NCBI GenBank assembly: GCA_964247705.1 | Contig: CAXTVQ010000010.1 | Span: forward strand, 14,380-78,379 | Reading direction: 5' to 3' | Length of the DNA stretch: 64,000 nucleotides | Source: LMUY01 sp964247705 | GTDB taxonomy: Bacteria; Pseudomonadota; Alphaproteobacteria; Acetobacterales; Acetobacteraceae | Shown: one piece after another, positions 56,205 to 64,000 of the stretch | Layout of the letters: each line of letters begins with the position of its first letter | Numbering within the stretch: the first letter of the stretch is position 1 | Program-made: the position numbers and the translations under genes | Notes under the pieces: model-generated | The model's database searches: none | Seen by the model: only the letters and a program-made list of their open reading frames with translations | Told to the model about the DNA's origin: nothing

Positions 56205-57025
56205 CGCAGGTTGCGGCCCGGCTGCCTCCGCGTGTCCGGCTGAAGCTTCGGCTGCCGGGTGCGCGGCGGCTCCTGGGACTGGTGGTGCCGGCGGCGGCAC
56301 TCGGGGCGTGGTGGTGGGCGACGCGCGGGAACGAGGACGGGCTGATCCCCACCCCCGGCGAAGTCGTGACGTCCCTGCTGGACCTGGCCGTGGGCAACGA
56401 GGGAGACGCCTTCAGCGGAATGCTGCCGGCCCATATCCTGGCCTCGGTCGGGCGGGTGTATGGCGCGTTCGCGCTGGCCTGCCTGGTCGCACTGCCGCTC
56501 GGGATGCTGATCGGGCGGCTGAAACTGGCGCATGTTCTGCTGGACCCGTTGCTGCAGGTGTTGCGCCCGATCCCGGTCACCGCCTGGTTGCCGCTGTCCA
56601 TGATCCTGTTCGGGCTGGGCGCGCGCTCGGCGTTCTTCCTGGTGGCGCTGGGCGCGTTCTTCCCCGTCCTGCTCAACACGGTGTTCGCCGTGCGCAGCGT
56701 GGAGCCACGGCTGTTCGAGGCGGCGTCCATGCTCGGCGTGTCGCCCACGCGGATGTTCCCCGTCGTGGTCCTGCCGGGGGCGCTGCCCGGGATCTTTACC
56801 GGATTGCGGCTGGGCCTTGGTTTCGCCTGGGTGGTGATCGTGGTTGGGGAGATGACGGGCGTGCAGGTCGGCCTCGGCGCCATGATCATGGACGCACGGC
56901 AACTCTCGCGCACGGACGTGGTGGTGGCAGGCATGGCGGTGATCGGTGCGCTCGGCTTCCTGTCGGACGCAGCGGTGCAGGCGCTCGGCCGCCGGCTGCT
57001 GCGGTGGAGCCCGGCGCATGGCTGA
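56201..57025 (+). CDS. SsuC/TauC-type ABC permease
   Basis: This 274-residue permease has a basic cytoplasmic start (PPRVRLKLRLPGARR), about six membrane spans and the coupling-loop segment LFEAASMLGVSPTRMFPVV. GLGAMIMDARQLSRTD is in the normal C-terminal position. The GTG at 56201 overlaps the preceding stop (GTGA). It overlaps the ATPase gene by 8 bases. A single permease gene suggests a homodimeric channel here. Confidence 0.9.
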   Translation: MTQVAARLPPRVRLKLRLPGARRLLGLVVPAAALGAWWWATRGNEDGLIPTPGEVVTSLLDLAVGNEGDAFSGMLPAHILASVGRVYGAFALACLVALPLGMLIGRLKLAHVLLDPLLQVLRPIPVTAWLPLSMILFGLGARSAFFLVALGAFFPVLLNTVFAVRSVEPRLFEAASMLGVSPTRMFPVVVLPGALPGIFTGLRLGLGFAWVVIVVGEMTGVQVGLGAMIMDARQLSRTDVVVAGMAVIGALGFLSDAAVQALGRRLLRWSPAHG

Positions 57026-57779
57026 GCCCATTCTTCGCATCGAGGGCCTGGGCAAGCGTTACGGCGCGGTGGAGGCGCTTCGGGGCGCCGACCTCAGCGT
57101 CGAGCGCGGCGAGTTCATCTGCCTGCTGGGCGCGTCGGGCTGCGGCAAGTCCACGCTGCTGCGCATCGTGGCCGGGTTCGAGCCGCCGAGCGCCGGGCGG
57201 GTGAGCGTGGGTGGCCGCAAGGTGACCGGGCCGGGGCCGGACCGCGGCATGGTGTTCCAGGATTACGGGCTGTTCCCGTGGTTGACGGTGCGGGAGAACG
57301 TGGGTTTCGGCCCGAAGGCACGCGGCCTGTCCCGGGCGGAAGTGGCGCGCGTCGCGGACAAGTTCGTGGCCACTGTCGGGCTGACGCAGTTCGCCGGGTC
57401 GTACCCGCACCAGCTTTCAGGCGGCATGAAGCAGCGGGTGGCGATCGCCCGGGTGCTGGCCAACGACGCCGCCGTGGTGCTGATGGACGAGCCGTTCGGC
57501 GCGCTGGACGCGATGACGCGGGAGCGGCTGCAGGACGAGCTGCTGGGCATCTGGGCCGAGCGCCGGCTGACGGTGCTGTTCGTGACCCACGCGATCGAGG
57601 AAGCCATCCTGCTGGCCGACCGGGTGATCGTGATGTCGCCCGGCCCCGGCCATATCGTGGCGGACGAGCGCATCGCCCTGCCCCGCCCGCGGGACGTTGC
57701 CTCGCCCGAGTTCAACGAGGTGCGGCGGCGGCTCGGTGCTATGCTTCACTCGAACCACGAACGGCAGGAGGCGGCATGA
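57018..57779 (+). CDS. SsuB/TauB-type ABC transporter ATPase
   Basis: This 253-residue ATPase has Walker A GASGCGKS near residue 38, Q-loop VFQDYGLFPW, signature LSGGMKQR, Walker B VVLMDEPFGALD and switch His in LFVTHAIEEA. It completes the three-gene transporter. It overlaps the permease gene at its start and the alpha/beta hydrolase gene at its end (ATGATG over TGA), so the hydrolase probably acts on the imported compound. Confidence 0.92.
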   Translation: MAEPILRIEGLGKRYGAVEALRGADLSVERGEFICLLGASGCGKSTLLRIVAGFEPPSAGRVSVGGRKVTGPGPDRGMVFQDYGLFPWLTVRENVGFGPKARGLSRAEVARVADKFVATVGLTQFAGSYPHQLSGGMKQRVAIARVLANDAAVVLMDEPFGALDAMTRERLQDELLGIWAERRLTVLFVTHAIEEAILLADRVIVMSPGPGHIVADERIALPRPRDVASPEFNEVRRRLGAMLHSNHERQEAA

Positions 57780-58600
57780 TGAATTGGGGCACGATGACGC
57801 GGGCGGAGCGGGATGCCGCCTACAACAACAGCGCCGCCGCGCCGAACAGCCCGGCGCTGAATGCTGCGCGCATCGAGGCGTCGGCCGCCGCCCGCGCCAG
57901 TTGGGCGAGCGTGCTGGACGTGCCCTACGGCCCCAAGGAGCGGCAGCGCTGGGACTTGTTTCCAGCCGCGGACCCCGCGGCGCCCTGTTTCGTGTTCATC
58001 CATGGCGGCTACTGGCAGCGCAACCGGCGCGAGGAGTTCGTCTGCCTCGGCGAAGGGCTGCACGCGCGCGGCTGGTCGGTGGCGCTGCCGGGCTACACGC
58101 TCGCGCCGGAGGCAACGATGGCCGAGATCCACGGCGAGATCGTGGCTGCGCTGGACTGGCTGGCAGCCAACGGCGCGCAGCACGGCATCGCAGGCCCCGT
58201 GCTGCTGTCCGGTTGGTCGGCCGGCGGCCACCTGACGGCGATGTGCCTGGACCATCCGCGCGTCGCGGCCGGGCTGGCGATTTCCGGCCTGTATGAGCTC
58301 GGCCCGATCCGCGACACCTACCTGAACGACGCGCTGCGGCTGACGGACGCGGAGGTTGTGGCGCTATCGCCCCTGCGCCTGCCGCCGGTGCGCAAGCCGC
58401 TCGCGATCACCTACGGCACTGCGGAGTTGCCCCCCTTGGTGTCGGACAGCCGGGAGCTGCATGCGCTGCGTTCTGCGGCTCACCTGCCGGGCGCGCTGAT
58501 CCCCGCACCGGGTGGCGACCACTTCACCATCGTGGAGGAGCTGCGCCGTCCGGATGGACTGCTGGTGCGGGCGGCGGTCGAGGCACTCGCTTTGGTGTGA
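57776..58600 (+). CDS. Alpha/beta hydrolase, kynurenine-formamidase/BD-FAE-like
   Basis: This 274-residue hydrolase has the oxyanion motif FIHGGYWQ near residue 73, nucleophile Ser in LSGWSAGGHL and a late GGDHFTIVEE segment that supplies the catalytic His. HGGYW plus the N-terminal YNNSAAAPN stretch is the pattern of arylformamidase-type members. The start is ATG 57776 or 57779, with AGGAGG a few bases before. It is last in the operon with the NMT1-type transporter, so a formamide or ester of the transported solute is a likely substrate. Confidence 0.85.
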   Translation: MMNWGTMTRAERDAAYNNSAAAPNSPALNAARIEASAAARASWASVLDVPYGPKERQRWDLFPAADPAAPCFVFIHGGYWQRNRREEFVCLGEGLHARGWSVALPGYTLAPEATMAEIHGEIVAALDWLAANGAQHGIAGPVLLSGWSAGGHLTAMCLDHPRVAAGLAISGLYELGPIRDTYLNDALRLTDAEVVALSPLRLPPVRKPLAITYGTAELPPLVSDSRELHALRSAAHLPGALIPAPGGDHFTIVEELRRPDGLLVRAAVEALALV

Positions 58601-58675
58601 GTTGATGGTCGGCTGCCTTGCCGCGTGGCTCCGCCCGTGACGCCACATCCAGCGTAACAAAGACCAGGGGCAAAC

Positions 58676-59716
58676 GTGCCGGCAACCGGTATTCTGGGCG
58701 ACGGGCAGGGCAGCCTCCTAGGGCTGTATGACCCGGTCAGTGGCTACAACATTGGCATACTGGCGAGTTCGGGCGTCCAGTATGCCTTGGCGCTGCAGAT
58801 CGTAACGGCGGCAAACGCCGCGCCCGTGGCGAGCGTGGAGCGTATCGACAATAACGCCCAGCCGCCGCAGGCACAGACGCTTACGCTGTCCGCCCCGTTG
58901 TTCTACGACGTGCCCTCGAACGGGCCGGTTGTCGTGACGGGAACCGCCACTTTCGGCTCGGCTCAACTGATCCTCGCCAACGACGGCGATCGTTACACCA
59001 CGGCCGGAACCGGTGTTTCGACGGCGGTGATCCCGGATCAGGTCTCCGCCACCGTGATCAATAACAACCCGGCCGGCGCGCTGGTTGTCGCGACCGGGGC
59101 GGCGGCGAACGTGGCCAGCGGGGACACGCTGGAGGGGCTGGCGGGCGCCAACCAGTTCGTCACCGGCACCGGCGCGCGTGACGCTGTGCTGCTGGACGGC
59201 GTGGCCAACACCTTGACAAGCAACGGCAACGACGCCGTGCTCGTCGGCGGCCCGAGCACCATCGCGGCAGCGGCCGGCGGGATGGATAACGTGACGCTCA
59301 CGGCCGGGACGGTGCTGACCTTCGCGAACCAGTCCGGCTCCGCGACCGACACGATCAACGGCGCCTCGGGCGGCATCGTGGCCCTGGCCAGCACCGGCAA
59401 TACCTCGATCTCAGCGGGTGCCGGGTCCGAGTATTTCTTCCTCGATACGTCCTCTGGCTCTACGACCATCAACGCGAATGGCTCGCCTGCGGCGGCGCTG
59501 ACCTTCATCAGGGATGCGGCGGCCGGGACGGCCAACACCCTGGTGAATAATTTCAGCGCCGGCGGGATCGTGGCCGTGCACGGCTATTCAGGGTTTACCG
59601 TCGCACAATCGTCCGCCACCCCCGGCGGCTCGGTGTTGAGCCTGAGCGACGGCTCCCGGGTCACGTTCAGCAACGTATCGGCGTCCGTGCTGCAGGCGGC
59701 GGTCCGCACCGTCTGA
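58676..59716 (+). CDS. Repetitive beta-rich extracellular-type protein of unknown function
   Basis: From GTG 58676 the 346-residue protein is rich in Gly, Ala, Thr, Asn and Val, and poor in Lys and Cys. Short loosely repeated units (GDTLEGLAGANQFVTGTGA, DAVLVGGPSTIAAAAGG, GNTSISAGAGSEYFF) recall RTX-like or beta-solenoid adhesins. No N-terminal signal is seen, which would suit type I secretion through a C-terminal signal, but no secretion genes are nearby. AGGGG precedes the GTG. The exact family is not recognised. Confidence 0.6.
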   Translation: MPATGILGDGQGSLLGLYDPVSGYNIGILASSGVQYALALQIVTAANAAPVASVERIDNNAQPPQAQTLTLSAPLFYDVPSNGPVVVTGTATFGSAQLILANDGDRYTTAGTGVSTAVIPDQVSATVINNNPAGALVVATGAAANVASGDTLEGLAGANQFVTGTGARDAVLLDGVANTLTSNGNDAVLVGGPSTIAAAAGGMDNVTLTAGTVLTFANQSGSATDTINGASGGIVALASTGNTSISAGAGSEYFFLDTSSGSTTINANGSPAAALTFIRDAAAGTANTLVNNFSAGGIVAVHGYSGFTVAQSSATPGGSVLSLSDGSRVTFSNVSASVLQAAVRTV

Positions 59717-59719
59717 GCG

Positions 59720-60487
59720 CTACCGAGGCGCCATGCGCAACGCGCCGTCCAGCCGGATCACCTCGCCGTTCAGCATCGGGTTCTCCAGGATGAACCGCAC
59801 CGCTTGCGCATACTCGCCGGGTTCGCCCAGCCGCGAGGGGAACGGCACGGATGCGCCGAGCGAGGCCTGCACCTCGGCCGGCAACCCTTCCATCATGGGG
59901 GTGCGGAACAGCCCCGGCGCGATGGTGGCGACCCGGATGCCGTTGCGCGCCAGGTCGCGGGCGAGCGGCAGGGTCATGCCGGCGACCCCGGCCTTGGACG
60001 CGGCATAGGCGGCCTGCCCTACCTGGCCGTCGAACGCGGCGACGGAGGCCGTGCACACGATCACGCCGCGCTCGCCACCGGCGTCCGGCGTGTTGCCGGC
60101 CATGGCGGTGGCGGCAAGCCGGGTCATGTTGAAGGTTCCGATCAGGTTGACGGTGATCACGCGGGTGAAGGCGGCCAAGCCGTGCGGACCGTCGCGGCCC
60201 ACCACCTTTTCGCCGTGCGCGATACCGGCGCAGTTGGCGAGGCCGTGGAGGCCGCCGAACGCGTCCCGGGCCAGCGCCACCGCGGCCTGGCCGTCCGCCT
60301 CCTGCGTGACGTCGGTGCGGATGAATGCGGCGGCACTGCCGAGTTCGGCGGCGAGGGCCTCGCCGGCGGCTGCGTTCAGGTCAGCGATGACGACCTGGGC
60401 GCCGGCGGCGGCCAACATGCGGACAGTGGCGGCTCCCAGGCCGGACGCGCCGCCGGTGACGAGGATGACGCTGCCTTCGATTTGCAT
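59720..60487 (-). CDS. SDR-family dehydrogenase, HSD10/3-hydroxyacyl-CoA-like
   Basis: The 255-residue classical short-chain dehydrogenase has TGGASGLG at the NAD-binding turn, ADLNAAAG with an Asp favouring NAD(H), a NCAGIA motif and the catalytic YAASK preceded by SVAAFDGQ. The ending GEVIRLDGALRMAPR is characteristic of the 3-hydroxy-2-methylbutyryl-CoA/HSD10 type, which oxidise short hydroxyacyl-CoAs. It ends 3 bases from the convergent repetitive-protein gene and is divergent from another SDR gene. Confidence 0.9.
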   Translation of the reverse strand: MQIEGSVILVTGGASGLGAATVRMLAAAGAQVVIADLNAAAGEALAAELGSAAAFIRTDVTQEADGQAAVALARDAFGGLHGLANCAGIAHGEKVVGRDGPHGLAAFTRVITVNLIGTFNMTRLAATAMAGNTPDAGGERGVIVCTASVAAFDGQVGQAAYAASKAGVAGMTLPLARDLARNGIRVATIAPGLFRTPMMEGLPAEVQASLGASVPFPSRLGEPGEYAQAVRFILENPMLNGEVIRLDGALRMAPR

Positions 60488-60587
60488 GGGACTTCTCCGC
60501 TAAGACTACGAAAGCAGATTGGGGCTTTGCTCCGAACCCGACCAGAGGACAGTCTTACCCTGGACACCCTTGACGGAGCACGCAGGC

Positions 60588-61367
60588 ATGGATTTCAGCG
60601 GCCAGGGCGTAATTGTGACAGGCGCGCTCGGCATCTACGGCACCTGGATCGCCGACGCCTTCGCCCGCGCCGGCGCCCGGCTGTGCCTGACGGACCGGGA
60701 CGGCGCGGCACTGGACCGCCGGCTCACCGAAGCGGGCGCGGCGGAGGGCAGCTTCACCCTGGCCGGGGACCTCACGCAGGACACGTTTGTGGCACGGCTG
60801 GCGGCCATGGTGGGGGAGCGCTGGGGGACCGCGGACGTGCTGGTGAACAATGCCGGGGTGTACCCCAGCGGCTTCCTGCTGGACATCGATGCGGCCGAGT
60901 GGGACCGCATCATGGACCTCAACGTGCGCGTGCCGTTCCTGCTGACCCAGGCGGTCGCCAAGCAGATGATCGCGGCAGGCCGGCACGGCTCGGTGGTGAA
61001 CATCTCCTCGGGCGCCGCGCACCGGATGCGGCGGTCGGTGGTGCCGTACTGCCTGTCCAAGACGGCGCTCGAGCGGCTGACCAAGGGGTATGCGCTGGAG
61101 CTGGCGCCGTTCGGCATCCGGGTGAACGCCGTCGAGCCCGGCTTCGCACCCGGCAGCGCTTCGAGCCCGCTCGAACCGGAGCACGTGCGGCAGACGGCGG
61201 CAGGCATCCCGCTGGGCCGGGTGTCGGGGCCGGAGGACGCAGCGGGGGCGGTGCTGTTCCTGTGCTCGCCGGCGGCGTCCTACATCACGGGGACATCGGT
61301 GGCGGTGGATGGGGGGAACTCGATCGGGTCGATGGCGGTCTACCAGGCGAAGAAGGAGCCGTTGTAG
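60588..61367 (+). CDS. SDR-family oxidoreductase
   Basis: The 259-residue protein has the nucleotide-binding turn as TGALGIYG, a slightly altered TGxxxGxG. NNAGVYPSG follows, then the active-site Ser in NISSGAAH and YCLSK as YxxxK. The ending SYITGTSVAVDGGNSIG is typical of 3-oxoacyl-reductase-like SDRs. The substrate cannot be told. It starts 100 bases from the divergent SDR gene and ends just before a REP-like element. Confidence 0.88.
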   Translation: MDFSGQGVIVTGALGIYGTWIADAFARAGARLCLTDRDGAALDRRLTEAGAAEGSFTLAGDLTQDTFVARLAAMVGERWGTADVLVNNAGVYPSGFLLDIDAAEWDRIMDLNVRVPFLLTQAVAKQMIAAGRHGSVVNISSGAAHRMRRSVVPYCLSKTALERLTKGYALELAPFGIRVNAVEPGFAPGSASSPLEPEHVRQTAAGIPLGRVSGPEDAAGAVLFLCSPAASYITGTSVAVDGGNSIGSMAVYQAKKEPL

Positions 61368-61387
61368 CCGCTTCCTATTCCCGTCCC

Positions 61388-61480
61388 CTTGAGGGAGAGG
61401 CTAGGGGAGGGATGGCCACGGATGAGACATCGCGTGTGTGGCACCCCTCACCCCGGCCCTCTCCCGCAGGCGGGAGAGGC
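61388..61480. repeat. Mosaic REP-like element overlapping the end of an ABC ATPase gene
   Basis: CTTGAGGGA (61388-61396), TGGCC and GTGTGTGGC (61434-61442) repeat the order seen at 46976-47018. The second half holds CCTCTCCCGC (61458-61467) pairing with GCGGGAGAGG (61470-61479), like the hairpins at 33104-33220. The stop codon of the leftward OppF-type gene lies within it, at 61448-61450. Confidence 0.75.
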
Positions 61481-62434
61481 AGAAGGGAGCGGGAAGTGGC
61501 AGGCGACCAGGCTCTCTCCCACTTGCCGCCAGGCTGGCTCCTCCTCGCGGCACACCGGCTGCGCGATTGGGCAGCGCGTGTGGAAGCGGCAGCCCGTTGG
61601 TGGGTGGGCTGGGCTCGGGATCTCACCCACGAGCGGGATGCGCGGCTTGGCGCGCTGCACCGCCGGGTCGGGCTCGGGCACGGCGAGCAGGAGGGCGCGC
61701 GTATAAGGGTGGCGCGGGGCGGCGAACAGCGCGTCCCGCGGGGCGAGTTCGGCGAGGCGGCCGAGATACATCACCGCGACGCGGTCGCACACATGCCGCA
61801 CAACCGCGAGGTCGTGCGAGACGAACAGGCACGCCATGCCATGCGTGCGCTGCACCCCCACCAGGAGGTTCAGGATCTGCGCCCGCACGCTCACGTCGAG
61901 CGCGCTCACCGGCTCGTCGCACACCAGCAGTGACGGGCGCAGGGCGAGGGCGCGGGCGATCACCACGCGCTGCCGCTGTCCGCCGCTGAACTGGTGCGGG
62001 TAGAGCGGCGCCTGCTCCGGGCTTAACCCGACTTCCTCCAACAACGCCGCCACCCGCTCCCGCAGCGCCCGGCCGCGGGCCAGGCCGCGGACCAGCAACG
62101 GCTCGCCGACCGCCTCGCCCACCGTCATGCGGGGGTTGAGCGAGGTCGCCGGGTCCTGGAACACCATCTGCATCCGGGCCCGGGCCGCGTGGAGCGCGCG
62201 GCGGCCGGCGCCCACGATCTCGACGCCGTCCACGGTGACGGAACCGCGCGTTGGCGCCTGCAGGCCGACGACGGCGCGGGCCAGCGTGGTCTTGCCGCAG
62301 CCGCTTTCGCCGACCAGCCCGAGCGTCTCCTCTGGCGCGACGGTGAAGGACACGCCGTCCACTGCGCGAACGGGCGGTCCCTTGCCGGCGGGAAAGTGGA
62401 CTTGCAATCCGCTCACCGCGAGTGCCGCGCTCAC
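61448..62434 (-). CDS. DppF/OppF-type ABC transporter ATPase
   Basis: This protein of about 328 residues has Walker A GESGCGKT near residue 45, signature FSGGQRQR, Walker B LLVCDEPVSALD and switch His in LFVSHDLAVV. The oligopeptide-transporter tail carries CRFHTRCPIA. The GTG at 62434 overlaps the partner ATPase stop (GTGA). The last eleven or so residues (SASPACGRGPG) are encoded by a REP-like hairpin, so the natural end of the protein may have been replaced. It powers an Opp/Dpp-type importer whose permease lies upstream. Confidence 0.9.
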   Translation of the reverse strand: MSAALAVSGLQVHFPAGKGPPVRAVDGVSFTVAPEETLGLVGESGCGKTTLARAVVGLQAPTRGSVTVDGVEIVGAGRRALHAARARMQMVFQDPATSLNPRMTVGEAVGEPLLVRGLARGRALRERVAALLEEVGLSPEQAPLYPHQFSGGQRQRVVIARALALRPSLLVCDEPVSALDVSVRAQILNLLVGVQRTHGMACLFVSHDLAVVRHVCDRVAVMYLGRLAELAPRDALFAAPRHPYTRALLLAVPEPDPAVQRAKPRIPLVGEIPSPAHPPTGCRFHTRCPIAQPVCREEEPAWRQVGESLVACHFPLPSASPACGRGPG

Positions 62435-63378
62435 CACACCTGCTCCGCATGCCAGCACGCGGCGGCTTGGCCGTTGCCCACGTCACGTAATGGCGGAACC
62501 TGGCCGCACTGCACCGTCGCCAAGGGGCAGCGCCCGGCGAAGCGGCAGCCGGGCGGGTACTGACCCGGCAGCGGCACCTGGCCCGTGATGACGGCGAGCG
62601 GCGCCTTGGGTTCGTCGGACAGCCGCGGCAGTGCGGCCAGCAGCAACCTGGTGTAGGGGTGGCGCGGCCGGGCGAACACCTGCTGCGTGCCGCCCGTCTC
62701 GGCGATGCGGCCCGCATACATCACCGCGACGCGGTCCGCGATGTCGGCCACCACGCCCATGTCGTGCGTGATCAGCAGCGTGGCGGTGCCGCGGTCGGCA
62801 GCCAGATGGCGCAGCAGGTCCAGGACCTGCGCCTGGATGGTCACGTCCAACGCCGTGGTCGGCTCATCGGCGATCAGCACGGCCGGGCGGGCGATCAGGG
62901 CGGTGGCGATCATCACGCGCTGCGCCATGCCGCCGGAGAGTTCGAACGGATATTGGCCGATGCGGCGCGCCGGATCGCTGATGCCGACCTCCTCCAGCAT
63001 GCGCAGGACCGCCTGTCTGGCTGCGGCGCCGCGCAAACCAGTTGCTTCGGCGACTTGGGCGCCGACGGTGGCGAGCGGGTCCAGGGCGGCGCGCGGCTCC
63101 TGGAAGATCATCGCGATGCGCTGGCCGCGCCGGGCCCGGACCTCGGCTTTGGGCATGCCATAGAGATCCTCGCCGTCCAGCTCCACCCGGCCAGCAGTGC
63201 GCGTGACGCTTCGGGGCAGCAGGCACATTGTAGCCTGGGCGGTGAGCGACTTGCCGCAACCGGACTCGCCCACCAAGGCAAGCACCTCGCCGGGTGCGAT
63301 GCTGAAGCTCACGCCGTCCACAACGCCCTTGCCGGCGATGGACAAGGAGAGGCCGCTGACCGCGAGCGCCGGCTTCAT
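62431..63378 (-). CDS. DppD/OppD-type ABC transporter ATPase
   Basis: This 315-residue ATPase has Walker A GESGCGKS near residue 38, Q-loop in IFQEPRAALDP, signature LSGGMAQR, Walker B VLIADEPTTALD and H-loop in LLITHDMG. The C-terminal domain contains CRFAGRCPLA. ATG 63378 overlaps the stop of the permease gene by 4 bases (ATGA), giving a tightly coupled permease-ATPase-ATPase order. No binding protein of this system lies within the window; it is probably beyond the right edge. Confidence 0.9.
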   Translation of the reverse strand: MKPALAVSGLSLSIAGKGVVDGVSFSIAPGEVLALVGESGCGKSLTAQATMCLLPRSVTRTAGRVELDGEDLYGMPKAEVRARRGQRIAMIFQEPRAALDPLATVGAQVAEATGLRGAAARQAVLRMLEEVGISDPARRIGQYPFELSGGMAQRVMIATALIARPAVLIADEPTTALDVTIQAQVLDLLRHLAADRGTATLLITHDMGVVADIADRVAVMYAGRIAETGGTQQVFARPRHPYTRLLLAALPRLSDEPKAPLAVITGQVPLPGQYPPGCRFAGRCPLATVQCGQVPPLRDVGNGQAAACWHAEQVW

Positions 63379-64000
63379 CGCCTGGCGGCGCGCGGATCGA
63401 GCTGGTCGCGCAAAGCGTCGCCGAGCAGGTTCACGCAGACGACCAGCATGAACAACAGCGCGCCGGGGAACACCGTCAGCCACCAGGCGCGTTCCGCGTA
63501 TTGCCGCCCGGCACTCATGATGGAGCCCCAGCTCGGCGCCGGCGGCTGGATGCCGAGGCCCAGGAAGGACAGCCCGGCCTCGAACAGGATCATCAGGCCG
63601 AACTCGCTGGTGGCGACGACCATGAGCGGGCCGGCGATGTTGGGCAGGATATGGCGACGCAGGATGCGGGCGGACCCGGCGCCCGCCATCTGGCTCGCCT
63701 CGATATACGGCATGGCGGCGACCTGCAGCGTGGCGGCGTAGGCAACGCGGGTATAGCGCGGCCACCGGGTCAGGCCCAGCACCAGCACCAGTCCGGTGAA
63801 GCCCGGCCCGATCACCGCGACCGTCATGACCGCGAGCAGGATGGCGGGGATGGACAGCATCATGTCCACCAGCCGCAGGATCAGCGTGGCCGCCCAGCCG
63901 CGGACCCACCCGGCGGCGAGCCCGAGCGTGACGCCGACCGCGAGCGAGACCGAGACCGAGAGGATGGCCACGGCGAAGGACGCGCGGGCGCCGAACAGGA
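63375..64000 (-). CDS. DppC/OppC-type ABC permease, cut by the right edge
   Basis: About 208 C-terminal residues are visible. They include the coupling-loop region (PYIEASQMAGAGSARILRRH), GLSFLGLGIQPPAPSWG and the final NLLGDALRDQLDPR that is typical of DppC proteins. The frame stays open to the last base, where it reads LFGARASFAVAILS, matching the internal part of such permeases. The start lies outside the window. It forms the channel for the two ATPases encoded next. Confidence 0.9.
   Translation of the reverse strand, partial: LFGARASFAVAILSVSVSLAVGVTLGLAAGWVRGWAATLILRLVDMMLSIPAILLAVMTVAVIGPGFTGLVLVLGLTRWPRYTRVAYAATLQVAAMPYIEASQMAGAGSARILRRHILPNIAGPLMVVATSEFGLMILFEAGLSFLGLGIQPPAPSWGSIMSAGRQYAERAWWLTVFPGALLFMLVVCVNLLGDALRDQLDPRAARR

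Overview
The window is high-GC bacterial DNA (mostly near 70% G+C by eye). Genes are tightly packed with many 1-4 bp start/stop overlaps, GTG starts are frequent, and Tat-type leaders are common. The gene content fits a metabolically versatile alphaproteobacterium: several solute-binding-protein transporters, tripartite tricarboxylate (TctC/Bug) proteins, LLM flavin monooxygenase, BKACE, SDR and mandelate-racemase-type enzymes. Acetobacteraceae-like is my best guess. That is an inference, because the window holds no rRNA, tRNA or marker phylogeny. One run of 100 N (42121-42220) marks an assembly gap.

Layout. (1) 1-14423 is a catabolic and transport region. It holds an edge-truncated binding protein, a dihydroxyphthalate-decarboxylase-like protein, and a LysR regulator divergent from an opine-dehydrogenase-like gene. 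That gene leads a Dpp-type peptide/opine ABC operon whose binding protein appears circularly permuted, followed by an LLM monooxygenase. Facing it is an operon of polar amino-acid binding protein, fused permease-ATPase, RidA and acetamidase/formamidase. (2) 14517-17186 has purC divergent from a gamma-glutamyltransferase-family gene. (3) 17294-23503 has visibly lower G+C and holds a Sel1-repeat lipoprotein, a GH26-like hydrolase with two CBM60-like modules, a large MscS channel and aqpZ. (4) 23727-28998 is a mixed region: a racemase-fold protein lacking both usual cysteines, a dehydrogenase remnant, a VOC protein, a Gfo/Idh/MocA oxidoreductase, and a convergent operon of CMD protein, BadF-type kinase and family-5 binding protein. 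(5) 29141-30645 holds a cold-shock protein and small uncharacterised genes.

(6) 30665-46958 is the largest unit. It is a divergon around a perfect 14-bp palindrome between a TetR regulator and a BKACE gene. Leftward are BKACE, amidohydrolase, Bug protein, cupin and Ldh-type dehydrogenase. Rightward are TetR, cyclase, Bug protein, mandelate-racemase-family enzyme, TctB, TctA, an SsuABC/TauABC-like transporter (broken by the gap), a ThDP enzyme and a class II aldolase-fold protein. It looks like one uptake-and-degradation pathway for an unknown organic acid or amide.

(7) 47050-64000 holds a large Tat-exported glycosidase-like protein, a hybrid sensor kinase divergent from icd, a dienelactone-hydrolase-family gene, a second NMT1-type transporter operon with an alpha/beta hydrolase, a repetitive beta-rich protein, two SDR enzymes, and an Opp/Dpp-type operon running off the right edge. 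REP-like inverted repeats of two related types sit at about 33104, 46968 and 61388; the last forms the 3' end of a coding sequence.

The strongest candidates for something undescribed are the permuted binding protein at 7316-9055 and the TetR-centred divergon at 30665-46958.
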